In this document: piece by piece, positions 55,727 to 64,000 of the stretch
How positions within the stretch are numbered: position 1 is the first letter of the stretch
How the letters are laid out: each line of letters begins with the position of its first letter
Assembly (NCBI GenBank): GCA_963777515.1
Contig: CAVZQU010000014.1
Span: 1 to 64,000 of the forward strand
Direction of reading: 5' to 3'
From: CAVSWT01 sp963777515
GTDB lineage: Bacteria; Bacteroidota; Ignavibacteria; Ignavibacteriales; Ignavibacteriaceae
DNA: 64,000 nt
Translations under genes and position numbers: made by a program
The notes under the pieces: generated by a model
Seen by the model: the letters and a program-made list of their open reading frames with translations, nothing else
Told to the model about the DNA's origin: nothing
Databases searched by the model: none

Positions 55727-57473
55727 ATGAAGAACCTTGTAACTCTAAAAAAATATTTTGTACGCTATAAGACTAAACTTTTTTTAGGCTTTTTGTTTAT
55801 ACTGCTTTCGAATGCCGGCACCCTTTACATCCCAATCATAATGAAAAACGCTATTAACTCAATCGACAAATCGGTTGATACTCAGCTTCTTGTAAAATAT
55901 GCCCTGATGATTGTTGGTGCAGCATTTTTCGGCGGACTCTTCCGCTTTCTTATTCGGCAAACTATAATCGTAGTTTCACGCGAGATTGAGTACGATTTAC
56001 GCTATGACTTTTGGGACCACATTCAAAAACTTCCTTTGCGTTACTTTCAAAACAACTCCACCGGCAACATTATGGCTCATGCTACTAATGATGTTAATGC
56101 AGTCAGGATGTTTCTCGGCCCGGCAGTTATGTATTCAACAGATACTACTATAAGATTAATCATTATTATAAGCATACTTGTCTCTTTAAATTTTTCAATG
56201 ACGATTTACGCTTTGCTACCATTGCCAATACTTTCCTATTTAGTTTTTAAAGTTGGAAAGCTCATCCATGAAAGATTCACTTTAATACAAGAAAAGTTTT
56301 CTGAGCTAACTACAAAAGCTCAAGAAAATTTCTCAGGTATTCGAGTAATAAAATCATATGTGCGAGAGAAAAATGAAATAAAAGAATTCAATAAACTCAG
56401 TCAGGAATTTTTTAAATCGCAACATGGATATGGTAAAAATTCAAGCATTGTTTCAACCAATTTTATTTTTAATTACCGGGTTCTCAATAATAATAGTTAT
56501 TTGGGTCGGCGGTGGAAAAGTTATTGATGGAAGCATGGATCTTGGTGAGATAACAGCTTTCTTAGTTTACCTCGGGTATTTGATCTGGCCGATGATTGCA
56601 CTTGGATGGGTTGTTAATATTATCCAGCAAGCGGAAGCAAGTATGAAAAGGTTAAATAAAATTTTGGATGAAGAGTTTGAAATTCAAGACAGCGAAAACA
56701 CAAAAACAAATATTAATACACTCAAAGGTGAAATTGAATTTAAGAATGTTTCATTTCGCTATTCCGAAAATCATCCTGAAATTTTGAATAATATTAATTT
56801 GAAAATCCCTGTTGGAACTACTTTAGCTATTATGGCATATACAGGCGCAGGTAAAACAACAATGATTAATTTAATTCCCCGCTTGTATGATGTGACCGGC
56901 GGTGAACTTTTAATTGACGGACATAATGTTAAAGATATTCCCTTGGAAGTTTTAAGAAAAAATGTTGGCTTAGTTCAACAGGAATCTTTTTTATTTTCAG
57001 ATACGCTATTAAATAATGTATCTTATGGGCTAAGAGAAATTAGTAAGAATAAAGTTGTTGAAGCTTCAAAAATTGCTCAGTTTGATAAAGATGTCGCAAC
57101 TTTTACAAATGGCTATGATACGATAGTTGGGGAAAGAGGAATAACACTTTCGGGCGGACAAAAGCAAAGAGCATCATTAGCACGTGCACTAGCAATCGAT
57201 CCCAAAATATTAATTTTAGATGATTCATTTTCTGCTGTTGATACGCATACTGAAGAAGATATTCTTCAGCAGCTTAAAGTTTTTATGAGAGACCGAACAA
57301 GTATAATTATAAGTCATAGAATTTCAACTGTTCAAAACGCGGATAAAATAATTGTATTATCAAATGGGAAAATTGCAGAAGAAGGAAAGCATGAAGAATT
57401 AGTAAAACTCGGCGGTATATATGCCGACATTCATTACAAGCAGTTGCTCGAAAAAGAATTGGAAGAGATTTAA
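55727..57473 (+). CDS. ABC exporter half-transporter 1 (MsbA/LmrA-like), frameshifted
   Basis: Transmembrane domain (six helices) followed by ATPase. The first frame (55727-56527) ends in an artificial tail; the second (56424-57473) continues FQPILFLITGFSIIIVIWVGGG and holds Walker A (AYTGAGKTT), signature (LSGGQKQRASLARAL) and Walker B (ILILDDSFSAVD). Adding one base at about 56419-56423 joins EFFKSQ to NMDMVKIQALFQP, giving about 582 residues. A second half-transporter at 58524 suggests a heterodimer. The Asp (not Glu) after Walker B (LDDSFSAVD) marks a degenerate ATP site, as often seen in heterodimeric exporters. Confidence 0.87.
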
Positions 57474-57478
57474 ATACC

Positions 57479-58486
57479 ATGAATAAAATAATCATAGCGT
57501 TTTTTGAAGTTAATCAAAAAGAAAAAGCTTATATAAAAAGACAGTTTGATAAAAGTTTTGAACTAAGATTTTATAAAGATGAATTAAATGAAAGTAATTC
57601 AGATTTAATAAAAGATGTAAATGTTATTTCACCTTTTATCTATTCTAAAATTGATTCTAAAGTTTTTGCCAAAGGTAAAAAGTTAAAGCTGATTGCAACA
57701 CGAAGTACCGGATTCAATCATATTGACTTGCAATCCGCAAAAAAGAAGAATATTGCTGTCGCAAATGTTCCTTATTACGGTGAAAATACTGTTGCAGAAC
57801 ATACATTCGCCTTGATACTTGCACTTTCAAGGAATCTTCATAAAGCTTACGTAAGAACCATTAGAAATGATTTTTCTCTGCAGGGTTTGCAGGGGTTTGA
57901 TTTACGAGGAAAAACACTTGGAGTAATTGGTGCCGGCAGCATAGGAATGCACGTGATAAAAATGGCAAAAGGATTTGGGATGAAAATCATTGTTCACGAT
58001 GCTCGACCAAATCATACATTAGCTGAATTAATGGAATTTACATATGTAAGCTTAAATCAGCTTTTAGAAAATTCTGATATTATAAGTTTGCATTGTCCTT
58101 ATAATTCTTCAACTCATCATTTAATAAATATGAGCAATGTTAAGAATGTGAAGAAAGGAGCTTTGTTTATAAATACAGCTCGTAGCGCAATTATACAACC
58201 TGAAGCTTTGTATTATGCAATTGAAGAAGGAATTTTCGGCGGTGCCGGCCTTGATGTTTTTGAAGGTGAGGAGTTAGTTAAAGATGAGAACCAAATGTTA
58301 ACTAAAAATGTTGAAGTCAATCATCTTGAAGCAATTTTAAAAAGGAATATTTTACTACGGATGGAAAATGTAATTATAACGCCGCACATGGCTTTTGATT
58401 CCATTGAAGCAGTTGAAAGAATAATGGATACAACAATTGAAAACATAAATAACTTTTTTAATAATAAGGAATATCATAAGGTTTGA
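57479..58486 (+). CDS. D-isomer-specific 2-hydroxyacid dehydrogenase
   Basis: 335 residues. The NAD-binding GAGSIGMHVIKMAKGFGMKIIVHD region and the catalytic Arg (NTARSAII), Glu (AGLDVFEGEE) and His (ITPHMAFDS) are all present. NVPYYGENTVAEHTFALILALSR is the usual N-terminal block. It most resembles D-lactate dehydrogenase (fermentative, pyruvate to D-lactate); other 2-hydroxyacids are possible. It starts six bases after the first ABC half-transporter gene, with the second 38 bases after its stop. Confidence 0.88.
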   Translation: MNKIIIAFFEVNQKEKAYIKRQFDKSFELRFYKDELNESNSDLIKDVNVISPFIYSKIDSKVFAKGKKLKLIATRSTGFNHIDLQSAKKKNIAVANVPYYGENTVAEHTFALILALSRNLHKAYVRTIRNDFSLQGLQGFDLRGKTLGVIGAGSIGMHVIKMAKGFGMKIIVHDARPNHTLAELMEFTYVSLNQLLENSDIISLHCPYNSSTHHLINMSNVKNVKKGALFINTARSAIIQPEALYYAIEEGIFGGAGLDVFEGEELVKDENQMLTKNVEVNHLEAILKRNILLRMENVIITPHMAFDSIEAVERIMDTTIENINNFFNNKEYHKV

Positions 58487-58523
58487 TAAATACATAACAA
58501 AAAGGAAAATCAGTTAAATATTT

Positions 58524-60320
58524 ATGGCTCAAGATTATAAAAGCGAAGATGAGGTTTTAGGCAAGGCATACGATTCTAAATTGATGAAACGTCTTTTAGG
58601 TTACATAAGACCATATAAGAAGTACGTCATTTTTGCTATTCTTTTAAATATTGTAATTGCCGCTTTAGCCTGCTGTCAGGCCGTTGCTAACACAAATTGC
58701 AGTTGATAAATATATTGCTAATGGTGATTACTCGGGATTAATAAAAATTAGTTTACTTCTTATTCGGATTCTTACTTCTTCAAACGGTAATGCAATATTT
58801 TTTAACTTATTACACTCAGTACCTTGGACAGCGCACCATTTATGATTTACGTACTCAAATATTTAAACATACTCAAAAGCTTGCATTAAAATTTTTCGAT
58901 AAAACTCCAATTGGAAGATTAGTTACAAGAACTACAAATGATGTTGAATCTTTAAATCAACTTTTCTCTTCTGGAATTGTAATGGTCTTCAGCGACATAT
59001 TCAATATTATTTGGATTTTGGTTTTCATGTTTTATATGGATGTTAGATTATCTCTTGTTACTTTATCTGTGCTTCCGGTTTTAATCTATGGTACTTTCCT
59101 TTTTAGAAAAAAGGTACGGGAAAGCTACCGTGATGTTAGACTTCATCTTGCAAGGTTAAATTCATATATGCAGGAACATGTAACCGGAATGAATGTAGTT
59201 CAAATTTTTAATAAAGAAAAAGAAGAACAAAAACAGTTTTCAAAAATCAATAATGATTACCGGACAGCCAATATTAAATCAATTTTTTATTACGCAATAT
59301 TTTATCCAAGCGTGGAACTTTTAAGTTCAATAGCTTTTGGATTGATAATTTGGTACGGCGGCGGAGAAGTTGTTCGCAGTACTTTAACTGTTGGCGTACT
59401 TTTAGCATTCATTCAATACACTGAAATGTTTTTCCGTCCAATACGTGACCTTTCTGAAAAATATAATATTATGCAGACAGCAATGGCATCATCAGAAAGA
59501 ATATTTAAGCTGCTTGATAACAATACTTTAATCAATAATCCCGAAAAGCCAGCTACAGTTGAAAAAGTTAAAGGTGAAGTAGAATTTAAAGATGTTTGGT
59601 TCGCTTATAATGAAGAAGATTATGTTTTGAAGAATATTAATTTCAAAATTAATCCGGGTGAAACAATCGCAATTGTTGGACATACAGGAGCCGGAAAAAC
59701 AAGTATCATTAAATCTTCTTACCAGGTTTTACGATATCAATAAAGGTTCAATATTAATCGATGGCGTTGATATTCGTACAATGAATAAAAGCGATTTGAG
59801 AAAATTCATCTCTATTGTTCTGCAAGATGTATTTTTATTTTCCGGTACAATCAAATCCAACATCAGCATGAGCAACAATGATATTCCTTTAGAGAAATTA
59901 AAAGAATCAGCAAAAATTGTCGGTGCAGATAAATTTATAGAAGAATTAGATAATAAATTTGATGAAGAAGTAAAAGAAAGAGGTGCAACATTAAGCGTAG
60001 GTCAAAAACAATTAATTTCTTTTGCCCGTGCACTTGCATTTGACCCGCAGATTTTAGTTCTCGATGAAGCAACTTCAAGCGTTGATACTGAAACAGAGAT
60101 ACTAATTCAAAAAGCTATTGAAAAATTATTAGTCGGACGAACTGCAATAGTAATTGCGCATAGATTGTCGACTATACAAAGTGCAGACAAAATAATAGTA
60201 ATGCACAAAGGTGAAATAAGAGAAACTGGAAATCATCAGGAGTTACTCGCAAAAAGAGGAATTTATTATAAACTCTATCAGCTCCAATACAAAGACCAGG
60301 AAATTGGGAAAGCAGTTTAA
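58524..60320 (+). CDS. ABC exporter half-transporter 2, three frameshifts
   Basis: Three indels break this gene. Frame 1 (58524-58706) gives the N-terminus, KLMKRLLGYIRPYKKYVIFAI; a shift at about 58668-58678 leads to RPLLTQIAVDKYIANGDYSG; another at about 58758-58765 leads to FLLLQTVMQYFLTYYTQYLGQ; a third A-run insertion at 59711-59713 joins TGAGKTSII to NLLTRFYDINKGSI. The rejoined protein is about 598 residues and complete: six membrane helices, Walker A (GHTGAGKTS), signature (LSVGQKQLISFARALA), Walker B (ILVLDEATSSVD). With a canonical Glu after Walker B, it would be the catalytic partner of the first half-transporter. Confidence 0.87.
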
Positions 60321-60390
60321 TTTCTATATTAATTAAACGATACTTAAAGGTACAAAGAAGAACAATATAAATGTATTATTAAACCGGATT

Positions 60391-60660
60391 TTAAGTTTTT
60401 TCTATTTTGCTTATTTCATTTTTAATTTTATTGGCAAGCTCTTCTTCGGTAATTCCCGTAACTTTAATTTTAGTACTTTTAACCAATATTTCCGGGCTAT
60501 CACCTTCACCTTTTAAATATTTATACAATGAAAAACCAAGTCTGTTTCTATCATTTAAAATCGGAAGATACTCACTTAGACTTTCTACAATATTATAAAC
60601 CTTTTTTTCCAGGGAATCATCCGGAAAATTTTTAGTGGATGGAGAAGGTAAAGTTGTCAT
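60391..60660 (-). CDS. Small conserved-looking protein, function unknown
   Basis: Not recognised. 89 residues, no signal peptide, no membrane segment, no cysteine. Two predicted helices around LEKKVYNIVESLSEYLPILNDRN and ITEEELANKIKNEISKIEK, with a short beta hairpin-like ILVKSTKIKVTGI between. It stands alone between the ABC cluster and the LPS genes, on the opposite strand. Codon use looks like its neighbours. Confidence 0.6.
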   Translation of the reverse strand: MTTLPSPSTKNFPDDSLEKKVYNIVESLSEYLPILNDRNRLGFSLYKYLKGEGDSPEILVKSTKIKVTGITEEELANKIKNEISKIEKT

Positions 60661-60827
60661 ATTAGGTCCCTATTTTTTTTGACTGTAAAAATAAATAGAT
60701 CAGGCTGAACTTCAAACCCAATTAAAAAGTAAAATCAAATTTATTTTGAGATTTTTTTCGATAAATAAACAATTGTTAAGGTAAAATGAAATATTTAAAT
60801 TATTGCTCGATTAAATGAAGGTTTTTT

Positions 60828-61823
60828 TTGGATTTAAAGCATTTGAATAAAATTTTAATTATCCGTTTGAGTTCTTTGGGAGATATCATCCTTACTACTC
60901 CTCTTTTAAGATCATTAAAAAAACAATATCCACATTTACAAATAGATTTTTTGCTTCGAAGTCAATACAAAGATATTTTAAGTCATAATCCACATATCAG
61001 TCAAATATTCTATTATGAAAATGATGAATCTGAAAAAAAACTATTGGTAAAAGGATTAGCAGTTCAGAAATATGATTTGATTGTTGATCTTCAGAATAAT
61101 TTAAGGTCAGTTTCAATAGCCACTAAACTTAAAGCTCCAAAAGTTACGTTTGATAAAAAAACTTTTCATAAAATGCTACTTGTAAAATTTAAAATAAATA
61201 ATCTAAAAAATGCTTTACAGATTCCGGCAAGATATGCTAAAACAATAAGTGGATTAAATCTTGACGATGAAGGGCTTGATATTTTTACAAATGAAAAACC
61301 TTCGAATGAATTTAAGGCAAATGAAAAATATGTCGGCTTTTGTCCCGGCTCCCGCCACTATACAAAAATGTGGCCGGAAGAATATTACATTCAACTAGGA
61401 AATTTATTGAATGAAAAAAGCTACCGGACAGTACTCTTTGGCGGGAAAAGTGATTTAGATGTTTGTTATAAAATTTCAACTTCTATTCCTGGTTCGATAA
61501 ATTTAAGCAATGATGATAACATCATACAAACTGCGGCAGATATGAAAAAATGTGAAGCCATTGTTTGTAATGATTCCGGTCTGATGCATGTAGCATGTGC
61601 TGTTAAAGTTCCGGTTCTGGCAATATTTGGATCAACAGTTAAAGAATTTGGATTTACTCCTTATAAAAACCGTAATTCTATTTTAGAAAACAATTCATTA
61701 TCTTGTAGGCCTTGTTCCCATATTGGTAGAGAAAGCTGCCCTAAAGGACATTTTAAATGTATGTTAGAATTAAAACCCGGGCAGGCTTTTGAAAAATTAA
61801 TGCTTCTAATTAATTCTGAATGA
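60828..61823 (+). CDS. Glycosyltransferase family 9 (heptosyltransferase-like)
   Basis: 331 residues; GT9 enzymes add heptose to the LPS inner core. Start block LIIRLSSLGDIILTTPLLRSLKKQYP, central CPGSRHYTKMWPEEYY, and VCNDSGLMHVACAVKVPVLAIFGSTVKEFGFTP near the C-terminus are family hallmarks. The start is a TTG at 60828, with AAGG eight bases before it; the nearby upstream ATG is out of frame. It overlaps waaA by four bases (ATGA), so LPS core genes are coupled. Confidence 0.88.
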   Translation: MDLKHLNKILIIRLSSLGDIILTTPLLRSLKKQYPHLQIDFLLRSQYKDILSHNPHISQIFYYENDESEKKLLVKGLAVQKYDLIVDLQNNLRSVSIATKLKAPKVTFDKKTFHKMLLVKFKINNLKNALQIPARYAKTISGLNLDDEGLDIFTNEKPSNEFKANEKYVGFCPGSRHYTKMWPEEYYIQLGNLLNEKSYRTVLFGGKSDLDVCYKISTSIPGSINLSNDDNIIQTAADMKKCEAIVCNDSGLMHVACAVKVPVLAIFGSTVKEFGFTPYKNRNSILENNSLSCRPCSHIGRESCPKGHFKCMLELKPGQAFEKLMLLINSE

Positions 61824-63098
61824 AACAAATCTGGTCATTTTTTTATAACATTTTAATAGTTCCTACTCTTTTTGTTTTTGTCAGACTGATAGGAATATTT
61901 AATTCAAAAGTAAGGCGTGGCATCGTCGGCAGGAGAAGAATTTTTGAAGAGCTGATATTAAATGCCGCTGCCCTGGATAAATCAAAAAAATTAGTCTGGT
62001 TCCATTCTTCTTCTCTTGGTGAATTTGAGCAAGCAAAACCGGTAATTGAAGAATTAAAAAAAGACAGCAGCATAAATATTTTAGTTACTTTTTTCTCACC
62101 TTCCGGCTTAGAGAATTCTAAAAAATATCCTTATGCTGATCTTGTTTCTTATCTTCCCTTCGATACAAAAGCCAATGCTAAAAAATTTATAACTATTGCA
62201 AGACCCGATTTGGCTATAATAATGAGATATGATATTTGGCCAAATCACATCTGGTCAATGAAAAAGGAGGGCGTTACCTCCTATCTTATTGATGCAACAA
62301 TGAAACCCGGTTCACCAAGAAAATTTCCTATAATAAAAAATTTTCATAAGATTTTATTCAAAGATGTTTCAAAAATATTAACTGTCTCCCAAATTGATTC
62401 AAAAGGATTTAAAAGCTTCGATTGCACCGATAATCAACTAATGGTTGTAGGCGATACAAGATTTGATAGAGTTTATCAGAGAAGCTTATTGGCAAAAAAT
62501 AGAAATCTAATTAAAGATGAAGTTTTAAAAGACAAAAAAATATTGGTCGCCGGCAGCACTTGGGGATTAGATGAAGATGTTATAATTCCCGCTTTCATAA
62601 AGCTTGCAAAATTTGACCCTGATGTTTTATTAATAATTGCTCCGCATGAACCAACTTTAGTACATCTTGATAGAATTGAAAATGAATTCAGCAGGCAGCT
62701 TAAGACAATTAGATTTTCTCATCTAAATAATTATAAAGACGAAAGGGTAATAATTGTTGACTCAATTGGAATTTTGTTGACACTTTACACTTACGCTGAT
62801 GCAGCTTTTATTGGAGGTAGCTTTAAACAAAATATTCATAATGTACTTGAAGCTGCGGTATATGGGGTGCCGGTTCTATTCGGGCCCAAAAATTGAAAAC
62901 TCCCAGGAAACTCAGAAGCTGTTAAAACGCGGTGGCGGTATTTTAATTATGAACCGACGCGATGCATATAAGCAAATGAGACTACTATTCAAAAATGATG
63001 AACTTAGAAAAGAAAAAGGGAGACTCTCTTATGAATTCGTTAAAGAGAATTTAGGCGCTACAGATAAAATCTTAAAAGAGATTTACAAAGTAATTTAA
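61820..63098 (+). CDS. waaA: Kdo transferase WaaA (KdtA), frameshifted
   Basis: Transfers 3-deoxy-D-manno-octulosonate to lipid A. N-terminal membrane anchor (FYNILIVPTLFVFVRLIGIF) and the RGIVGRRRIFEEL, LVWFHSSSLGEFEQAKPVIEEL blocks are clear; IIAPHEPTLVHLDRIE and GGSFKQNIHNVLEAAVYGVPVLFGP identify the C-terminal half. The frame breaks in an A-run at 62888-62892; dropping one A continues as IENSQETQKLLKRGGGI to 63098, giving about 425 residues, normal for the family. Essential for LPS, so an error is likely. Confidence 0.9.
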
Positions 63099-63166
63099 GT
63101 TCAAGTGTAAGTTTATGTTCAAGCTCAAGTTTCCATACAAACTTTCATTATTCATAATTCAATTTT

Positions 63167-63679
63167 TTAATCTTTTAAATATCTTTCCTTTAAAATATTT
63201 AAATGATGTTTTTCATGCCCAGGGATTAAAAACAATACTGCTCGTACTGTTAAAGGATTATGATTCGCAACCCCCCTTTTATCATAGTTTTTTCGTTAAA
63301 ACTTTTAAATAGTGGAATGGAGCTTCTCTAATTTTTTGATACTCATCAATAAGGTCTGACAATGTCGTGAATTAAAATTACCACTGTTAACATAATCATC
63401 TTGTTCAAATCCGGGCAAAGGTTGCGTTTCTCCACGGGCAATTGCAACAGCTCTGTAACAAAATACTCTTTCTGAATCAATTAAATGGCCAAGCACTTCT
63501 TTAATACTCCACTTTCCATCGGCATAACTATAATTTGCTTCATTCTCATTTATTGTAGAAAGTAAATTAAGCAATTCTTTTTTTTGTGATACCATTAACT
63601 CAATTGGATTTTCATCATTTATGTTTTGAAAATATGTTTCAAAATATTCCGGGTAATCACCTTTTTCTGGCCTTTTCAT
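63167..63679 (-). CDS. DinB-family protein, two frameshifts
   Basis: The first frame (63679-63305) gives YFETYFQNINDENPIELM, WSIKEVLGHLIDSERVFCYRAVAIARGE and PGFEQDDYVNSGNFNSR, the DinB_2-like start with the first metal His in GHLIDSE. Adding one base at about 63366 continues as LSDLIDEYQKIREAPFHYLKVLT, and removing one A from the run at 63288-63293 continues as NYDKRGVANHNPLTVRAVLFLI and the second metal motif PGHEKHHLNILKERYL, ending at 63167. Rejoined length is 171 residues, as in the family. Likely a metal-dependent thiol-transferase-like fold; function unknown. A plus-strand frame over the same bases is a shadow. Confidence 0.82.
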
Positions 63680-64000
63680 GAATGTTCTTTCTTTAAATCG
63701 TTAAAAAATTTATTTGTTTAATCATTTAAATTACTCTCATCTAAAAACCTTAGAGTGGTTTTTAGTTTTGACAATCATACTTTTAAAAGTTACTTTCTAG
63801 CTAATTCAAATAAATTAATTATATAAAAAATTAATTTTGAATCAAGTTTTCTATTACAAAATCAATCCTCCAATTTTAATTTTACCGGGAGAGGGGCAAA
63901 AATTCAACAAACACTTTTCAATAATTATACTTTGATTGAAATATAAAAGTATAGATTCTATACGATTAAATCTGTAATTCTTTGAAATAACTCGTTAATT
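63680..64000. other. Gene-free stretch at the right edge
   Basis: About 320 very AT-rich bases upstream of the DinB-family gene. I see no protein, RNA or clear repeat. It may include that gene's promoter. Confidence 0.5.

Noticed and set aside
56424..57473. Separate soluble ABC protein
   Set aside because: Its start lies inside the upstream transmembrane domain frame and the two join by one base into a standard half-transporter.
63115..63312. 65-codon plus-strand frame after waaA
   Set aside because: The complement encodes the C-terminal part of the DinB-family protein with its metal motif, so the plus-strand frame is a shadow.

Overview
This is an AT-rich bacterial chromosome segment. Its gene content points to the Bacteroidota/Chlorobiota/Ignavibacteriota group, most likely an Ignavibacteria-like organism; that assignment is inference from gene families, not from a marker gene. 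Supporting signs are a secreted metalloprotease with a type IX secretion (T9SS) C-terminal sorting domain, a PorQ/PorV-type outer-membrane protein, a GldA/GldF/GldG-like ABC transporter, a DUF4905 protein, LPS-core genes (GT9, WaaA), and dispersed palindromic repeats of the kind common in these phyla.

Layout. 0-5.9 kb: a sugar-uptake locus (ABC permease, binding protein, GntR/UTRA regulator) divergent from an SDR / metallo-beta-lactamase-fold / epimerase-like operon. 5.9 kb: tRNA-Asn. 6.1-16.2 kb: a long minus-strand gene chain, bamD - thioesterase - FG-GAP protein - T9SS metalloprotease - ccmABCDEF (System I cytochrome c maturation), with a CXXXY-type CcmE and a tiny ccmD starting at TTG. 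16.3-29.7 kb: glutamate dehydrogenase, HtpX, PorQ-like protein, a bacterial GH47 mannosidase, an APC-USP transporter, an EEP-family lipoprotein, a TPR-like protein and glycyl-tRNA synthetase. 29.8-32.4 kb: an accessory zone with palindromic repeats, tandem HNH paralogues, a MITE-like element, an ECF sigma factor with a small coiled-coil protein, and a displaced gene 3' end. 32.4-37.0 kb: DUF2520, MEMO/AMMECR1 pair, DUF4905 and tryptophanase. 37.2-43.7 kb: YIP1, DJ-1/PfpI and the Gld-like ABC operon, which is split by a repeat-flanked GIY-YIG pseudogene. 43.7-46.8 kb: a second accessory zone with a MITE-like element and three membrane proteins of unknown function, ending in a displaced priA 3' end. 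46.8-63.7 kb: priA, LD-carboxypeptidase, lysA, leuS, serS, two half-size ABC exporters around a 2-hydroxyacid dehydrogenase, GT9, waaA and a DinB-family gene.

Two cross-cutting observations matter most. First, about a dozen genes, several normally essential (glyS, priA, waaA), are broken by single-base indels that rejoin perfectly into family-length proteins. This looks like sequencing or assembly error rather than gene decay. Second, at two separate loci (priA and the DUF2520 gene) a diverged copy of the last part of the gene lies 0.9-1.1 kb downstream in the same orientation, with accessory cargo between. This is the pattern expected from insertion at gene 3' ends, and no integrase is visible.

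Coordinates of frameshifted genes are given for the rejoined gene.
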